Source: CAZSXS01 sp964611385 (lineage in GTDB: Bacteria; Bacillota; Clostridia; Lachnospirales; CAYPQA01). From it: 36,413 nucleotides of DNA. The stretch covers positions 1 through 36,413 of the forward strand of contig CAZSXS010000035.1 in NCBI GenBank assembly GCA_964611385.1, in the 5' to 3' direction. The notes beneath the pieces are model-generated. The model was not told the DNA's origin and did no database searches. It saw only the letters and a program-made list of their open reading frames with translations. The position numbers and the translations under genes were made by a program. Below, in pieces: positions 7,165-15,957 of the stretch (position 1 is its first letter; the number at the start of each line of letters is the position of its first letter).

Positions 7165-8799
7165 ATGAAGAAAAAATTATTAAGCAGTTTGTTATTAATC
7201 CCGATCTTAGCAATGACCTTGTCCGGTTGCGATTCGAGCGGCGGTACGACTGGAACTACTACCACAGGCGGAGCAGCCAGCGGCGAGGAAATCGTTCCTG
7301 GTAAGGTAGTTAACATCAGTATTTCTATGTTTGACCGCGGTGCCATTCCGGCCGATCAAGGAACCTATGCAGACTGGGCAGGCACCAAATTAATTAATGA
7401 GCAAATGGCGAAATACGGTGTCAATATTTCCTGGGTTCCTGTTCCCCGTAACGAAGCCAATGCGAAATTAAATGCTATGATTACAGCCGGTATGGCACCG
7501 GATCTCATCTGGGAGTATTCCGTTCCTTGGATGAATACTCTCTATCAACAAAAGGCTATTATTCCAGTTCAGGATGCGGTTGATAAATACTCCACCTCCT
7601 ACAAGAAATATTATGAAGAAAACAAAGATATGATTGATCCTTACATAACCAAGAGTGACGGAAATAAGTATGCCATTACTAGTATTCGTACCCTTCCAGA
7701 ATTATTGGTAGGCGGTATTTCTGTCAGAAAAGATTGGCTGGATAAGCTTGGCCTTGAAGTGCCAAAGACGATTGATGAATTAATTGAAGTTGCCAGAAAA
7801 ATGAAAACGCTGGGTTCAGATATTATTCCTATGGCCGGAAGTCTTCATTATGCGAGTACCATTAAAGCAACCTATGCAATCTATGGGCAAGAAATGAAGG
7901 CCGCAGACGGAAAGTTGATTCCTTACTTCCAATCTGAAAACTATAAAGAAGCCTTAAAAACCTTAAAGCTTTTGTATGATGAACAATTGTGCGACCCAGA
8001 ATATGTCGTTGACACCAATTTTGCTCGTCAAAAGCAGCTGGTTTCCTCTGGCAAGTCCGGCATTTATGTTAATACCTGGACTGCCAACACTGCTGAGGCA
8101 ATTGCTGCTATAGAACATGATGCCGAGGCAGAATTCATTTCTCTTGCTCCTTTAGAAACCGAATTTGGTACCTATATGATTGCCCCACAGCCTGCTGCCC
8201 GTATTTTCACCATGTTTAATGCAAAAATCAAAGAAGAGCAAAAACAGGCTGGTATCAAGTATGTTGACTGGCTTATTGACGGCGGATGGGAAGTGGTTAC
8301 AGCCGGTGTTGAAGGCGTAACCCATAATAAGGTTGACGGACTACGCGTTGCGATTCCAGGTGCCATTGTTTGGCCTGGTTCAGAATTTGCGATCGTATCC
8401 CAAGACAAGTATGTGAAGGGACAATATGCAAAGCATGCTTCTGCACAACCGGATGAAAGAAAAAGAAAACTGGCTGAATCTATGGAAGCATCTTTGATTG
8501 CGGGTTTCTCCGCTCCTTCGCCAGCAAACATACCTTTTGATTCGAATGAAAAAGTATACACAGATTTCAAATCCGTATTCAACACCAGATTGAGTGAGAT
8601 CGAAACCAGAATTATTACAGACAAAAAGCTTTCCGTTGAGGATGGTATCGCTTTGATTCAAAAAGAATTTGATACTCTGGGCGGTGCTGCTGCTTGGGAA
8701 GCAAAAAACAAATGGTATGAAGAAAACAAAGATACCTTTGAAAAGTTCCAATCAGGCTTTAATGAATGGGCTGCAAAAATGATCAGCAATCTTAAGTAG
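7165..8799 (+). CDS. Extracellular solute-binding lipoprotein of the sugar ABC transporter (LipO type)
   Basis: A 544-residue substrate-binding protein. The signal peptide ends in the lipobox LSGC with Cys22, so the mature protein is lipid-anchored outside the membrane. A Gly/Ser/Thr linker (23-40) leads to a two-lobed family-1 type binding fold; 'LNAMITAGMAPDLIWEY' near 107-123 and 'VRKDWLDKLGLEVPKTIDELIE' near 185 are typical for this family of large oligosaccharide-binding proteins. RBS AAAGGAG precedes the ATG at good spacing. It follows both permeases and is followed by a GC-rich hairpin that would let it be made in excess of the downstream enzymes. Confidence 0.94.
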   Translation: MKKKLLSSLLLIPILAMTLSGCDSSGGTTGTTTTGGAASGEEIVPGKVVNISISMFDRGAIPADQGTYADWAGTKLINEQMAKYGVNISWVPVPRNEANAKLNAMITAGMAPDLIWEYSVPWMNTLYQQKAIIPVQDAVDKYSTSYKKYYEENKDMIDPYITKSDGNKYAITSIRTLPELLVGGISVRKDWLDKLGLEVPKTIDELIEVARKMKTLGSDIIPMAGSLHYASTIKATYAIYGQEMKAADGKLIPYFQSENYKEALKTLKLLYDEQLCDPEYVVDTNFARQKQLVSSGKSGIYVNTWTANTAEAIAAIEHDAEAEFISLAPLETEFGTYMIAPQPAARIFTMFNAKIKEEQKQAGIKYVDWLIDGGWEVVTAGVEGVTHNKVDGLRVAIPGAIVWPGSEFAIVSQDKYVKGQYAKHASAQPDERKRKLAESMEASLIAGFSAPSPANIPFDSNEKVYTDFKSVFNTRLSEIETRIITDKKLSVEDGIALIQKEFDTLGGAAAWEAKNKWYEENKDTFEKFQSGFNEWAAKMISNLK

Positions 8800-8875
8800 G
8801 TAACTTTCAAGGACTGAATTCGTAGCTTGCTTGCTTGGGATTTTACACAATGAATTCAGCAGCAAAAGAAATAAC

Positions 8876-8905
8876 AAAAGCCGCCGAAAGGCGGCTTTTG
8901 TTTTG
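8876..8905 (+). terminator. Hairpin terminator or attenuator after the binding-protein gene
   Basis: A perfect 10-bp stem (8876-8885 with 8890-8899, arm AAAAGCCGCC) closes a GAAA tetraloop and is followed by GTTTTGG. Because the U-tract is broken by a G, partial read-through into the enzyme genes is likely. An 8-bp inverted repeat (CTGAATTC, 8814-8821 and 8852-8859) lies just before it. Confidence 0.8.
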
Positions 8906-8933
8906 GATTATTTAAAAAATTGGAGGCATTATC

Positions 8934-10568
8934 ATGAGAACGCATTATTTGGAAATGATCAAGGCACACGAAAAAGGTGTGGAAATTACGATTAAAACGC
9001 AAATTATGGATGCAAATGATTTTAACTATGGTGGCTTTGTGAACACCGCCGATGACATGGTTCATCCTCAATCAAGCTGCGGTGTGGTTATGTCGTTTTG
9101 TGCGTTGTGGTGCAACGAGTTATCTGCTTATTACAAAGACCCCTTGGTTTATGATCGGATCCTATTATGCCTACAGCATCTGTTACGGGTTCAGAGACCG
9201 GATGGTACCTTTGATAACTTGAGCACCAATTTTTATTCCTCTCCAGACGTTGCCTTCATGATGCACAACTTGGGACCAGCCTATAAAATCTTGGTGCAAT
9301 ATACAAAAGAGGGCGAGGCTAAGGAAGCAAAGGCTATGCTGTATGAAGTAATTCAGAAATGCGCTTTTGGTATTGTTATCGGTGGTTTTCATACGCCAAA
9401 CCATCGTTGGATGAACTCCTCAGCCCTGATGATGGCCTATAACATCACCAAGGACGAAATCTTCAAGACGACAACCGAAAAGTACCTGGCCGAGGGAATA
9501 GACTGTGATGAAAACGGTGAGTTTACTGAAAGAAGCCCAGGTGTTTACAACGCCATCAATGACATTGCTTTAATCTACATTGCAGAAGAAATGAATCGCT
9601 TTGATCTTCTGGAGCATGTCAAGAGAAATCTGGACATGATGTTTATGTACTACGAGCCAGACGGCAGCATTTTTACCCAGAACTCCAGACGGCAGGATAA
9701 GGGTTACGCAAAGCTCTATCCAAGCGGATACTATCATGTTTATCTTTACATGGCATACAAGAACAACGACGGTAAATACATGGCTATGGCGAACTGGATT
9801 TTTGATCATTCAATGAAGACCTCCAGCGGGGCTCCTGGTTACTTACCCTTTTACATGGCTATGCCAGAGCTGATTGACTTTGAAATCCCAGAGGCACCTA
9901 TTCCAACCGACTATGAAATTTACAACCCTTCCTCTGGTATTATGAGAAAGCGCAGCGGCGATGCAATGTTGACACTGCTTCAGGGGAACTCCAACTTTTT
10001 ATACTTCGAAAAAGGCGGGATCAGCTTTTCCTTAAAGATGTGCTCCTCCTTCTTTGCTGTTGCTCAGTTCAAAGCGGACGCCATCACGTACAAGGACGGG
10101 AAGTACTGGCTTAGCTGCTCCTGCTATGCGGACTACAGACTGCCTTTTGAAACACCACCAAGCACATCGGTTTGGGACGAAATGGACAACAAGAGCCGCG
10201 AAAGAGTGAACAAGCTAGAATTAAAGTATACGTTCAGCGTAGAAGCTAAGGAAAACAAATACATCCTCGGCGTCAAGACCGAAGGCTGCGACAGGGTACC
10301 CTTCAAAATGGAGCTTTGCTTTAAGCCAGGCTGCGTCATTAAAACCGACAACGTAACCTTAAATGCAGTTGAAAACGGTCAGGCCATTATCAAAAACGGC
10401 GACTTCACAGCCAGCAAGGGCAACGACATCATTAAATTCTCCGGAGCGTTTGGTTCTCACCGATATGCAGAGGACATGAGAGGCAGCGAGCCGAAAAACA
10501 GCAGTGCATTCACGGTATACTTCACAGACTTCACCAACGTTGATCAAGAGTTAATAATAGAAGTATAA
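8934..10568 (+). CDS. Putative alpha/alpha-toroid carbohydrate-active enzyme, cytoplasmic
   Basis: A 544-residue protein without a signal peptide, ATG start with TTGGAGG 5' of it. Residues 1-310 are helix-rich with repeated aromatic and Asn/His/Arg motifs typical of alpha/alpha-barrel lyases and hydrolases; 'RPDGTFDNLSTNFYSSPD' (88-105) and 'PNHRWMNSSALMMAY' (155-169) look like active-site segments. Residues 320-544 are strand-rich, like the beta-sandwich that follows the toroid in heparinase II/III-like lyases. I cannot name the family or substrate. Its position between the transporter and an alpha-L-rhamnosidase suggests it acts on the same imported oligosaccharide, perhaps after or before rhamnose removal. 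An alternative is a GH-type unsaturated-uronyl hydrolase, but the typical GH88/GH105 motifs were not seen. Confidence 0.85.
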   Translation: MRTHYLEMIKAHEKGVEITIKTQIMDANDFNYGGFVNTADDMVHPQSSCGVVMSFCALWCNELSAYYKDPLVYDRILLCLQHLLRVQRPDGTFDNLSTNFYSSPDVAFMMHNLGPAYKILVQYTKEGEAKEAKAMLYEVIQKCAFGIVIGGFHTPNHRWMNSSALMMAYNITKDEIFKTTTEKYLAEGIDCDENGEFTERSPGVYNAINDIALIYIAEEMNRFDLLEHVKRNLDMMFMYYEPDGSIFTQNSRRQDKGYAKLYPSGYYHVYLYMAYKNNDGKYMAMANWIFDHSMKTSSGAPGYLPFYMAMPELIDFEIPEAPIPTDYEIYNPSSGIMRKRSGDAMLTLLQGNSNFLYFEKGGISFSLKMCSSFFAVAQFKADAITYKDGKYWLSCSCYADYRLPFETPPSTSVWDEMDNKSRERVNKLELKYTFSVEAKENKYILGVKTEGCDRVPFKMELCFKPGCVIKTDNVTLNAVENGQAIIKNGDFTASKGNDIIKFSGAFGSHRYAEDMRGSEPKNSSAFTVYFTDFTNVDQELIIEV

Positions 10569-10595
10569 AAGTTAAGATCAAGATCAAAACCGTGG

Positions 10596-10652
10596 GGTTC
10601 GGGGGAGGAAAACTTTTTTCAAACGGCGAAAAAAGTTTTCCTCCCCCGAACC
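10596..10652. repeat. Hairpin repeat copy 2, perfect 25-bp stem
   Basis: Arms 10596-10620 and 10628-10652 pair over 25 bases without mismatch around the 7-base loop AAACGGC. The left flank is AAAACCGTGGG, a motif also next to copies 3 and 4. A second small palindrome (GAACCAA-TTAG-TTGGTTC, 10648-10665) overlaps the right arm. No U-tract follows the outer stem, so it is not a textbook terminator. Block CTTTCAAAAAAGCCGG at 10688-10703 repeats that at 60-75. Confidence 0.92.
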
Positions 10653-10745
10653 AATTAGTTGGTTCACTCCACTACCCTTTCCCCCTCCTTTCAAAAAAGC
10701 CGGGCATGGGGTTGATTTTTAGATTTCTGTAAAGGATGGATTGTT

Positions 10746-13412
10746 TTGGAAAACATAGTTAATTATTTACGCTGTAATTATTTAGAGAAACCCCTTGGCA
10801 TTGATAGTGATCTGCGTTTTACTTGGGAACTGACTTCTCCTGTGGATCAAAGCATTACAGGATTTTCTTTGGGAATCTCATCTGATTTGGAGAAAGCGGA
10901 ATTAAATCAGTTTGATGTGTTTGACTCGGGTATAAAGAGCGAAGCGGAAATCCTTGACCTTGTGGTAAAGTCCTCCTCCCTTAGCCCCTGTATTCGCTAT
11001 TACTGGAGGCTTACGGTCTATTTCCAGGAGCAAGAGCCAGCGGTCAGCGCTGTGGCGTATTTTGAGACCGGAATGCTTGGGCGCATATGGAAAGGGAGAT
11101 GGATCAGCAAGAGCTTTGATAAAAGCAAAGAATCCGCAGAGCGTTCCCCCTATTTGCGCAAAGCGTTTTCTCTACAGAGTGGGATCGAATCCGCACGCTT
11201 GTATATTTGCGGCTTGGGATACTTTGAGGCCTATATCAACGGCAAAAGGGTTGGAACGGATGAACTTTCTACTCCCTTTACCAACTATGACAAACGGATC
11301 TTGTATAGAACCTTTGATGTCACGGAGCTGCTGCAAGCCGGTGATAATGCCATGGGCGTTGTTCTTGGAAACGGCTGGTATAACTGTATAGTGGATGACC
11401 CCTGGAATACTTCAACGGCTAGCTGGAAGCACTTTGCGAAATTACTTGCCGAGCTTCATGTCCGCTATGAAAATGGGGAGTCTGCCATACTACAGACCGA
11501 CGCTTCTTGGAAAAGCAGCGAAGGGCCCATACGGATGAATAATATTCGTAACGGTGTGTTCTACGATGCTCGCTGTGAGATGGAAGGTTGGAATGAGCTT
11601 CAGTTTGACGATTCGGCATGGGAAGCGGCCAAATTATCCAGAGCCCCTGGGGGAATCCTGATGGGTTCGGAAATTGAACCCATTCGCATTACCAGGGAAA
11701 TCCCTGCAAAAAAGAAGTGGCTTGATAAGGACGGAAATTGGGTAATTGATTTGGGAGAGAATTTTGCGGGCATTTGTCGCTTCACACTGAAGGGAAAGGC
11801 TGAAAGCGAAATCACTTTCAAATACAATGAAGAATTACTGGCTGACGGAATCACCGTGGATCAAGCCAAAAATGCAAACTTCATTCGCTCGGGTGAATTT
11901 CAAACAGACAAGTACATCAAGCGCAGCGATGACAGCGAAGTGTTTCAACCTAGCTTTATTTATCATGGCTTCCGCTATGTCACCATCATTGGACTTGACT
12001 ATGAACCGTGCCTAGAGGATGTTACGGGCTTGTTTATGCATACGGATTTTGAAAAAATCGGTGAATTTTCCTGTGATGTTGCGCTGATCAACAAGATTTA
12101 TGACTTATGCATTCAGTCAACCCTCAGTAATCACTATGGGATTTTGACGGACTGCCCACACAGAGAAAAGAATGCATGGACAGGGGATGCCTCTGTTTCA
12201 TCTGAGCAGCTGATGATCCACTTCAATGCAGCTGCCGCCCAAAGAAAATGGGCCTATGACTTAGTGGATGCTCAGAAGCCTAATGGAAACATACCTTGCG
12301 TGGTGCCCTCAACCGGTTGGGGTTACTACGGGCTGAATGGCCCCGACTGGTCAAGCGCCATGCATATGATACCTTGGACGCACTATCTTTACACTGGTGA
12401 CAAAGGCCTGCTTTCCGAGCTCCTTGAGCCTATGCGTAAGCATGTGGACTATGATGCCCAAATGGCAAATGATCACATCCTTCACTATGGCTTGGGTGAC
12501 TGGTGCGCGCCCTTTGAAGGCCCTTCTCTCTTTGTAAATATGTCAAAGTTTAAGTGCCCCTCCACGGTTTCGGATACAGCATTTTATTATTGGTCTACCT
12601 TTGTGGTTGCAAAGGCAGCTGAGATCTTGGAAAAGCCGGAAATGGCAAAGGAATATTATGCACGGGCGCAACAAATTAAAGAGGCTTTCAGAAAGCGCTT
12701 CTTTGACAAAGATACGGGGATCGTAGAGGGCAATTGTCAGACCTCCACGGCTCTTTTCTTGTGCATGGGTTTATATGAGGCCGGTGAAGAAGATTTACTG
12801 ATGAAACGGCTGGAAGAGCAATTTGAAGCTGAGAACGGACATCTTGATTTTGGCTTAATCGGCTGCAAGTACGTGCCCGAGATGCTGGGGAGAATGGGCA
12901 GGCCGGACATTCTTGTTAAAATGCTGCAACAGACTGATTACCCCAGCTTTGGTAAGTGGATCAATGAAGGGGCTACCACGCTTTGGGAGTGCTGGAATTC
13001 GACCGGCTCTCACAATCATCATATGTTTTCCAGTGTTTCCGCCTTCATGTATAAGTACCTGGCAGGGATCTGCATTGATGAAGAAAGTCCTGGCTTCAAG
13101 CATTTCTTTTTCTGTCCCGGACTTAAGTCTGGACTGAATGAATGTTCGGCTAGCTATCACAGTATAAGAGGGCAGATTGCGATCAGCTGGAAAAAAAGCG
13201 AGGATTCATATTATATCGATCTCGAAGTCCCTGCAAATACCAGTGCTAGCTTTATGAAGCCTTCTTCTATGAAGCTCGTAAAGATTCATAAGGTTCTTGA
13301 TACAGAAAAAGGTACAAATGTTGGAAATCAATGCATTGATCAAAGTACTTCTGGGTTGTTTGATTGCATTCCCTTGAACTCAGGAAGGTATCATCTTATC
13401 GTAAAATCTTAA
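10746..13412 (+). CDS. Alpha-L-rhamnosidase, glycoside hydrolase family 78
   Basis: An 888-residue enzyme that removes terminal alpha-L-rhamnose from oligosaccharides or glycosides by inversion. The start is TTG 10746, with AAAGGA at 10731-10736. An N-terminal fibronectin-like region and a rhamnosidase N domain (about 130-310, 'ARLYICGLGYFEAYINGKRVG') precede the catalytic alpha/alpha barrel. The GH78 acid motif is 'DCPHREKNAWTGDA' with Asp469, Glu474 and Asp481; the C-terminal catalytic Glu748 lies in 'TTLWECWN'. A beta-sandwich C domain ends the protein. The usual DCPQRDER form is altered to DCPHREKN, though the acidic positions are kept. There is no signal peptide, so it works on imported substrate. 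It is the last gene of the uptake locus before a terminator, but a hairpin repeat separates it from the previous gene. Confidence 0.95.
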   Translation: MENIVNYLRCNYLEKPLGIDSDLRFTWELTSPVDQSITGFSLGISSDLEKAELNQFDVFDSGIKSEAEILDLVVKSSSLSPCIRYYWRLTVYFQEQEPAVSAVAYFETGMLGRIWKGRWISKSFDKSKESAERSPYLRKAFSLQSGIESARLYICGLGYFEAYINGKRVGTDELSTPFTNYDKRILYRTFDVTELLQAGDNAMGVVLGNGWYNCIVDDPWNTSTASWKHFAKLLAELHVRYENGESAILQTDASWKSSEGPIRMNNIRNGVFYDARCEMEGWNELQFDDSAWEAAKLSRAPGGILMGSEIEPIRITREIPAKKKWLDKDGNWVIDLGENFAGICRFTLKGKAESEITFKYNEELLADGITVDQAKNANFIRSGEFQTDKYIKRSDDSEVFQPSFIYHGFRYVTIIGLDYEPCLEDVTGLFMHTDFEKIGEFSCDVALINKIYDLCIQSTLSNHYGILTDCPHREKNAWTGDASVSSEQLMIHFNAAAAQRKWAYDLVDAQKPNGNIPCVVPSTGWGYYGLNGPDWSSAMHMIPWTHYLYTGDKGLLSELLEPMRKHVDYDAQMANDHILHYGLGDWCAPFEGPSLFVNMSKFKCPSTVSDTAFYYWSTFVVAKAAEILEKPEMAKEYYARAQQIKEAFRKRFFDKDTGIVEGNCQTSTALFLCMGLYEAGEEDLLMKRLEEQFEAENGHLDFGLIGCKYVPEMLGRMGRPDILVKMLQQTDYPSFGKWINEGATTLWECWNSTGSHNHHMFSSVSAFMYKYLAGICIDEESPGFKHFFFCPGLKSGLNECSASYHSIRGQIAISWKKSEDSYYIDLEVPANTSASFMKPSSMKLVKIHKVLDTEKGTNVGNQCIDQSTSGLFDCIPLNSGRYHLIVKS

Positions 13413-13429
13413 CCCCTTCAATAAAAAAC

Positions 13430-13462
13430 TCGGACTTGATGAAACCCAAGTCCGACTTTTTT
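13430..13462 (+). terminator. Rho-independent terminator after the rhamnosidase
   Basis: A 9-bp stem (13430-13438 with 13447-13455, arm TCGGACTTG), an 8-base loop and then CTTTTTTC. It ends the carbohydrate operon 18 bases after the rhamnosidase stop. Confidence 0.9.
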
Positions 13463-13477
13463 CATTTTCAAACCAAC

Positions 13478-13517
13478 CATTCATTCATTCATTCATTCAT
13501 TCATTCATTCATTCATT
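13478..13517. repeat. Tetranucleotide tract (CATT)10
   Basis: Ten uninterrupted CATT units, followed by CA. It lies between the rhamnosidase terminator and the promoter of the next unit, 55 bases upstream of the -35 box. Such tracts change length by slipped-strand pairing during replication. No real coding frame runs through it, so any effect would be on transcription. Confidence 0.97.
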
Positions 13518-13562
13518 CAATTGATCGGCTAACCAAAGCAGAGATTTTTGTAGCGAAGCTCT

Positions 13563-13601
13563 GTATCATGTCTTGATACTATACCGATTACGACATATAA
13601 T
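13563..13601 (+). promoter_or_regulatory. Strong sigma-A promoter with an overlapping inverted repeat
   Basis: TTGATA (13573-13578), a 17-base spacer and a perfect TATAAT (13596-13601). A perfect 6-bp inverted repeat, GTATCA-TGTCT-TGATAC (13563-13579), overlaps the -35 box and could be an operator. Transcription would start near 13608, 76 bases before the response-regulator fragment. Confidence 0.7.
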
Positions 13602-13683
13602 ATTTATAAACCTGGGGTCGCAGAGGAATGTTGCACTGGTTCAGATAGGATGAAGGATTTTAAAATATGTAAGGTGGTAGAAA

Positions 13684-13893
13684 GTGACTATAATTTGTGT
13701 TGACGATGAGCGTTTGGCAATAAATAACATTATGGAAGTATTAGCTGAATTAAACTTGAAAGCGAATTCAAAAGGATTTACAAAGCCACTCGAAGCTTTA
13801 GACTATATAAAAACCAATACCGGCAGCTATATGCCGCAATATGGTTGGGCAGAGTTTACTACCAGATTTTTAGATACCCAGCGATTAAAATGA
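13684..13893 (+). pseudogene. Truncated response-regulator receiver domain
   Basis: A 69-codon frame (GTG start, AAGGTGG at 13671-13677) begins as a normal CheY-like receiver: 'TIICVDDERLAINNIMEVL' with the acidic pair Asp7/Asp8 that binds metal. The similarity stops near residue 46, before the phospho-accepting Asp, and the last 20 residues look unrelated. Receiver domains are about 120 residues and regulators of this kind carry an output domain as well, so most of the gene is missing. Its stop overlaps an in-frame ATG of the kinase (ATGA). The promoter and ribosome site remain good, so the stump may still be translated and couple translation to the kinase. Confidence 0.8.
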
Positions 13894-15716
13894 AAATAGT
13901 GGGGTTTTTTATGAAAAACAAAGCAAAGTTGCTGTTTATATTCACAATCGGCACAGCCATGATTGCCGCCATTTTTGTTGTCACGACATTTTTCTTTGAG
14001 AAAAGCGCTTATCTCCCAAAGGCATTTCCCCTTGAAAGGCTTATCATTACCGGTACATATAAAATCGGAGAAAATGGTACTGAGCAGCTCCTTACTCCGG
14101 ACACACGCTTTGTAGAAAATCCAGGGTTGCTTTACATTTATGGCAGTTTCGACAAGCCGATTCCGCAGGGCAGTACAGTAATGCTACGACTACGAAATAT
14201 TAAGCTTGACGTTTTTTTGAATGGGGAGCTGGTTTTTTCAAATGGGAAGAAAGAAGTTGCCACAGCGCAGTTAGAGGGCGGTGGCAATCTATGGGCAAGC
14301 TTTGTTTCACCAGGTATAACACCCCATGACAGCATTGTTTTTAAGCTGCAAAACCCCTACTTGTCAAATATAAAAGGACTCTATGACGACCTCTTAGGGA
14401 GAATCTATTCCGGTAATGAGTATGAGCTTTTTCAAGAATTAAATAAGGACAATGGGATTAGACAGGTCCTGGGTATTTTTACTGCCAGCTTGGGGGTTTT
14501 CATACTCATCAGTTCAATTGTACTTTTTTTGGGCAAAACAGAGGAAGCCTTAGGCAGCTGTTACCTGGGCTTATTTACCCTATTCAGTGGTCTTTGGTTC
14601 TCTGTTCGCTTCGATATTTTTTCGTTTTATTCACCAAATATAATAACGAATGCTATCTTTGATACCTTTAATATCATTCTAGCTGTTATTTTTGTTCTTG
14701 CCTATCTTATTACCGTTATCGACGGAAAAACAAAGCCTGTTTTTTACTTGCTTGAGGCGATCAACATAGCCTATATCCTTTTATACATTCCTGTTATGCT
14801 TTTCCGAGTATCTGACCCGGCCAGAATTACAATCATCTATGATGTTGTTATTGTTCTCACGATCGTGACCGCTTCAGGCTGTTTAATTTTTGAAAGTGTA
14901 CGCCGAGGACAGAATAACTTCAATTACATGCGCTTGTCATTAATCATCTTGGCTGTGGGGGTTTTAGCGGATATAACCAATCTAAATCTCTTTGGCTATC
15001 AACAAAATAATATCTATCAAGCTTGCTTTATCATTTTTGTTATCATTCACATTGCACATATGATAACTGTTTTCAAAGAGAATACCAGGAAAGCTGAACG
15101 CCTTGAAAACGAGCTGACCCAAAATAGCATCTCCCTTATGCTTTCTCAAATTCGACCCCATTTTATATTTAATGTACTCAACACCATCAGCAGTCTTTGT
15201 TTGAGCGATCCTATGAGGGCAAGTGAAGCAACGACAGAATTTGCAACTTACCTGCGCTCGAATATCGACAGTCTTTACGTTTTAGGCACAGTGCCTTTCG
15301 AGAATGAGCTTACTCATGTAAGGGCATATCTTGCCCTTGAAAAGAAGCGCTTTGAAGAAAGTCTTACTGTTGTCTATGACATTCGTTTCCTTGATTTTGT
15401 GCTGCCGGTGTTAAGCTTGCAGCCGATTGTAGAAAATGCCGTGCAGCACGGTTTACAGCGCTCCGAGGAGGGCGGAAGAATTTTAATTAGCACAAGGCAG
15501 GATGAAAAAAATATTACTATCACGGTTTCCGACGATGGTGCGGGGTTTAATCCTAATGAAATCAAAAACGACGGCAAAAGCCATATCGGCATCGTCAATG
15601 TTAAAAACCGCATTGAAAACCTCATAGGCGGCACGTTTACCATACAAAGCGATATTGGTAAGGGTACAACGATAACAATAGAAATTCCAAATGGGTCAAA
15701 CTTAAGTCTAAGGTAA
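13890..15716 (+). CDS. Sensor histidine kinase, 7TM (DISM-like) sensor with His_kinase/HATPase core
   Basis: A membrane sensor kinase of 608 residues from ATG 13890 (overlapping the stop of the regulator stump) or 601 from ATG 13911 behind GTGGGG. A signal-anchor helix is followed by an extracellular strand-rich domain of about 150 residues ('LRLRNIKLDVFLNGELVFSNG'), then seven hydrophobic helices, the 7TMR-DISM plan that often senses sugars or wall fragments. The LytS-type phosphoacceptor motif is 'SQIRPHFIFNVLNTIS' with His417 (601-residue numbering), followed by 'QPIVENAVQHGL' (N box) and 'DDGAGF...HIGIVNVKNRI' (G boxes). The kinase looks intact, but its cognate regulator next door is broken. 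A terminator follows. Confidence 0.93.
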   Translation: MKIVGFFMKNKAKLLFIFTIGTAMIAAIFVVTTFFFEKSAYLPKAFPLERLIITGTYKIGENGTEQLLTPDTRFVENPGLLYIYGSFDKPIPQGSTVMLRLRNIKLDVFLNGELVFSNGKKEVATAQLEGGGNLWASFVSPGITPHDSIVFKLQNPYLSNIKGLYDDLLGRIYSGNEYELFQELNKDNGIRQVLGIFTASLGVFILISSIVLFLGKTEEALGSCYLGLFTLFSGLWFSVRFDIFSFYSPNIITNAIFDTFNIILAVIFVLAYLITVIDGKTKPVFYLLEAINIAYILLYIPVMLFRVSDPARITIIYDVVIVLTIVTASGCLIFESVRRGQNNFNYMRLSLIILAVGVLADITNLNLFGYQQNNIYQACFIIFVIIHIAHMITVFKENTRKAERLENELTQNSISLMLSQIRPHFIFNVLNTISSLCLSDPMRASEATTEFATYLRSNIDSLYVLGTVPFENELTHVRAYLALEKKRFEESLTVVYDIRFLDFVLPVLSLQPIVENAVQHGLQRSEEGGRILISTRQDEKNITITVSDDGAGFNPNEIKNDGKSHIGIVNVKNRIENLIGGTFTIQSDIGKGTTITIEIPNGSNLSLR

Positions 15717-15844
15717 GATGGAATGAACGGAATCTTTTTGGAAGCTGTAGAGTTGATTTTGCAAACGATTTCCGCAACCTTTAATTATAATCCTCCGTAT
15801 AGCAAGGTTAGCACGGAAGCGAAAGTAAGATCCAATCACAACCA

Positions 15845-15892
15845 AAAAGCAGGGACAGGGTTCAGTTTTACCATGTCCCTGCTTTTATTTTT
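15845..15892 (+). terminator. Rho-independent terminator after the histidine kinase
   Basis: A perfect 13-bp stem (15845-15857 with 15874-15886, arm AAAAGCAGGGACA) with a 16-base loop, followed by ATTTTTT. The 241-base gap between the kinase and the next gene otherwise contains only a doubtful 61-codon frame, which this hairpin interrupts. Confidence 0.9.
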
Positions 15893-15957
15893 CGTTATTT
15901 CCATGTAGTCGATTTTGTGGTATATTTGAACCTATGAAAATCATACAAGGAGGATTT

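Noticed and set aside
13364..13576. Open frame through the CATT tract giving repeated FIHS
   Set aside because: It begins inside the rhamnosidase gene in another frame, crosses a terminator and has no ribosome site.
15723..15908. 61-codon frame after the histidine kinase
   Set aside because: It includes both arms of a strong terminator hairpin and lacks a ribosome site.
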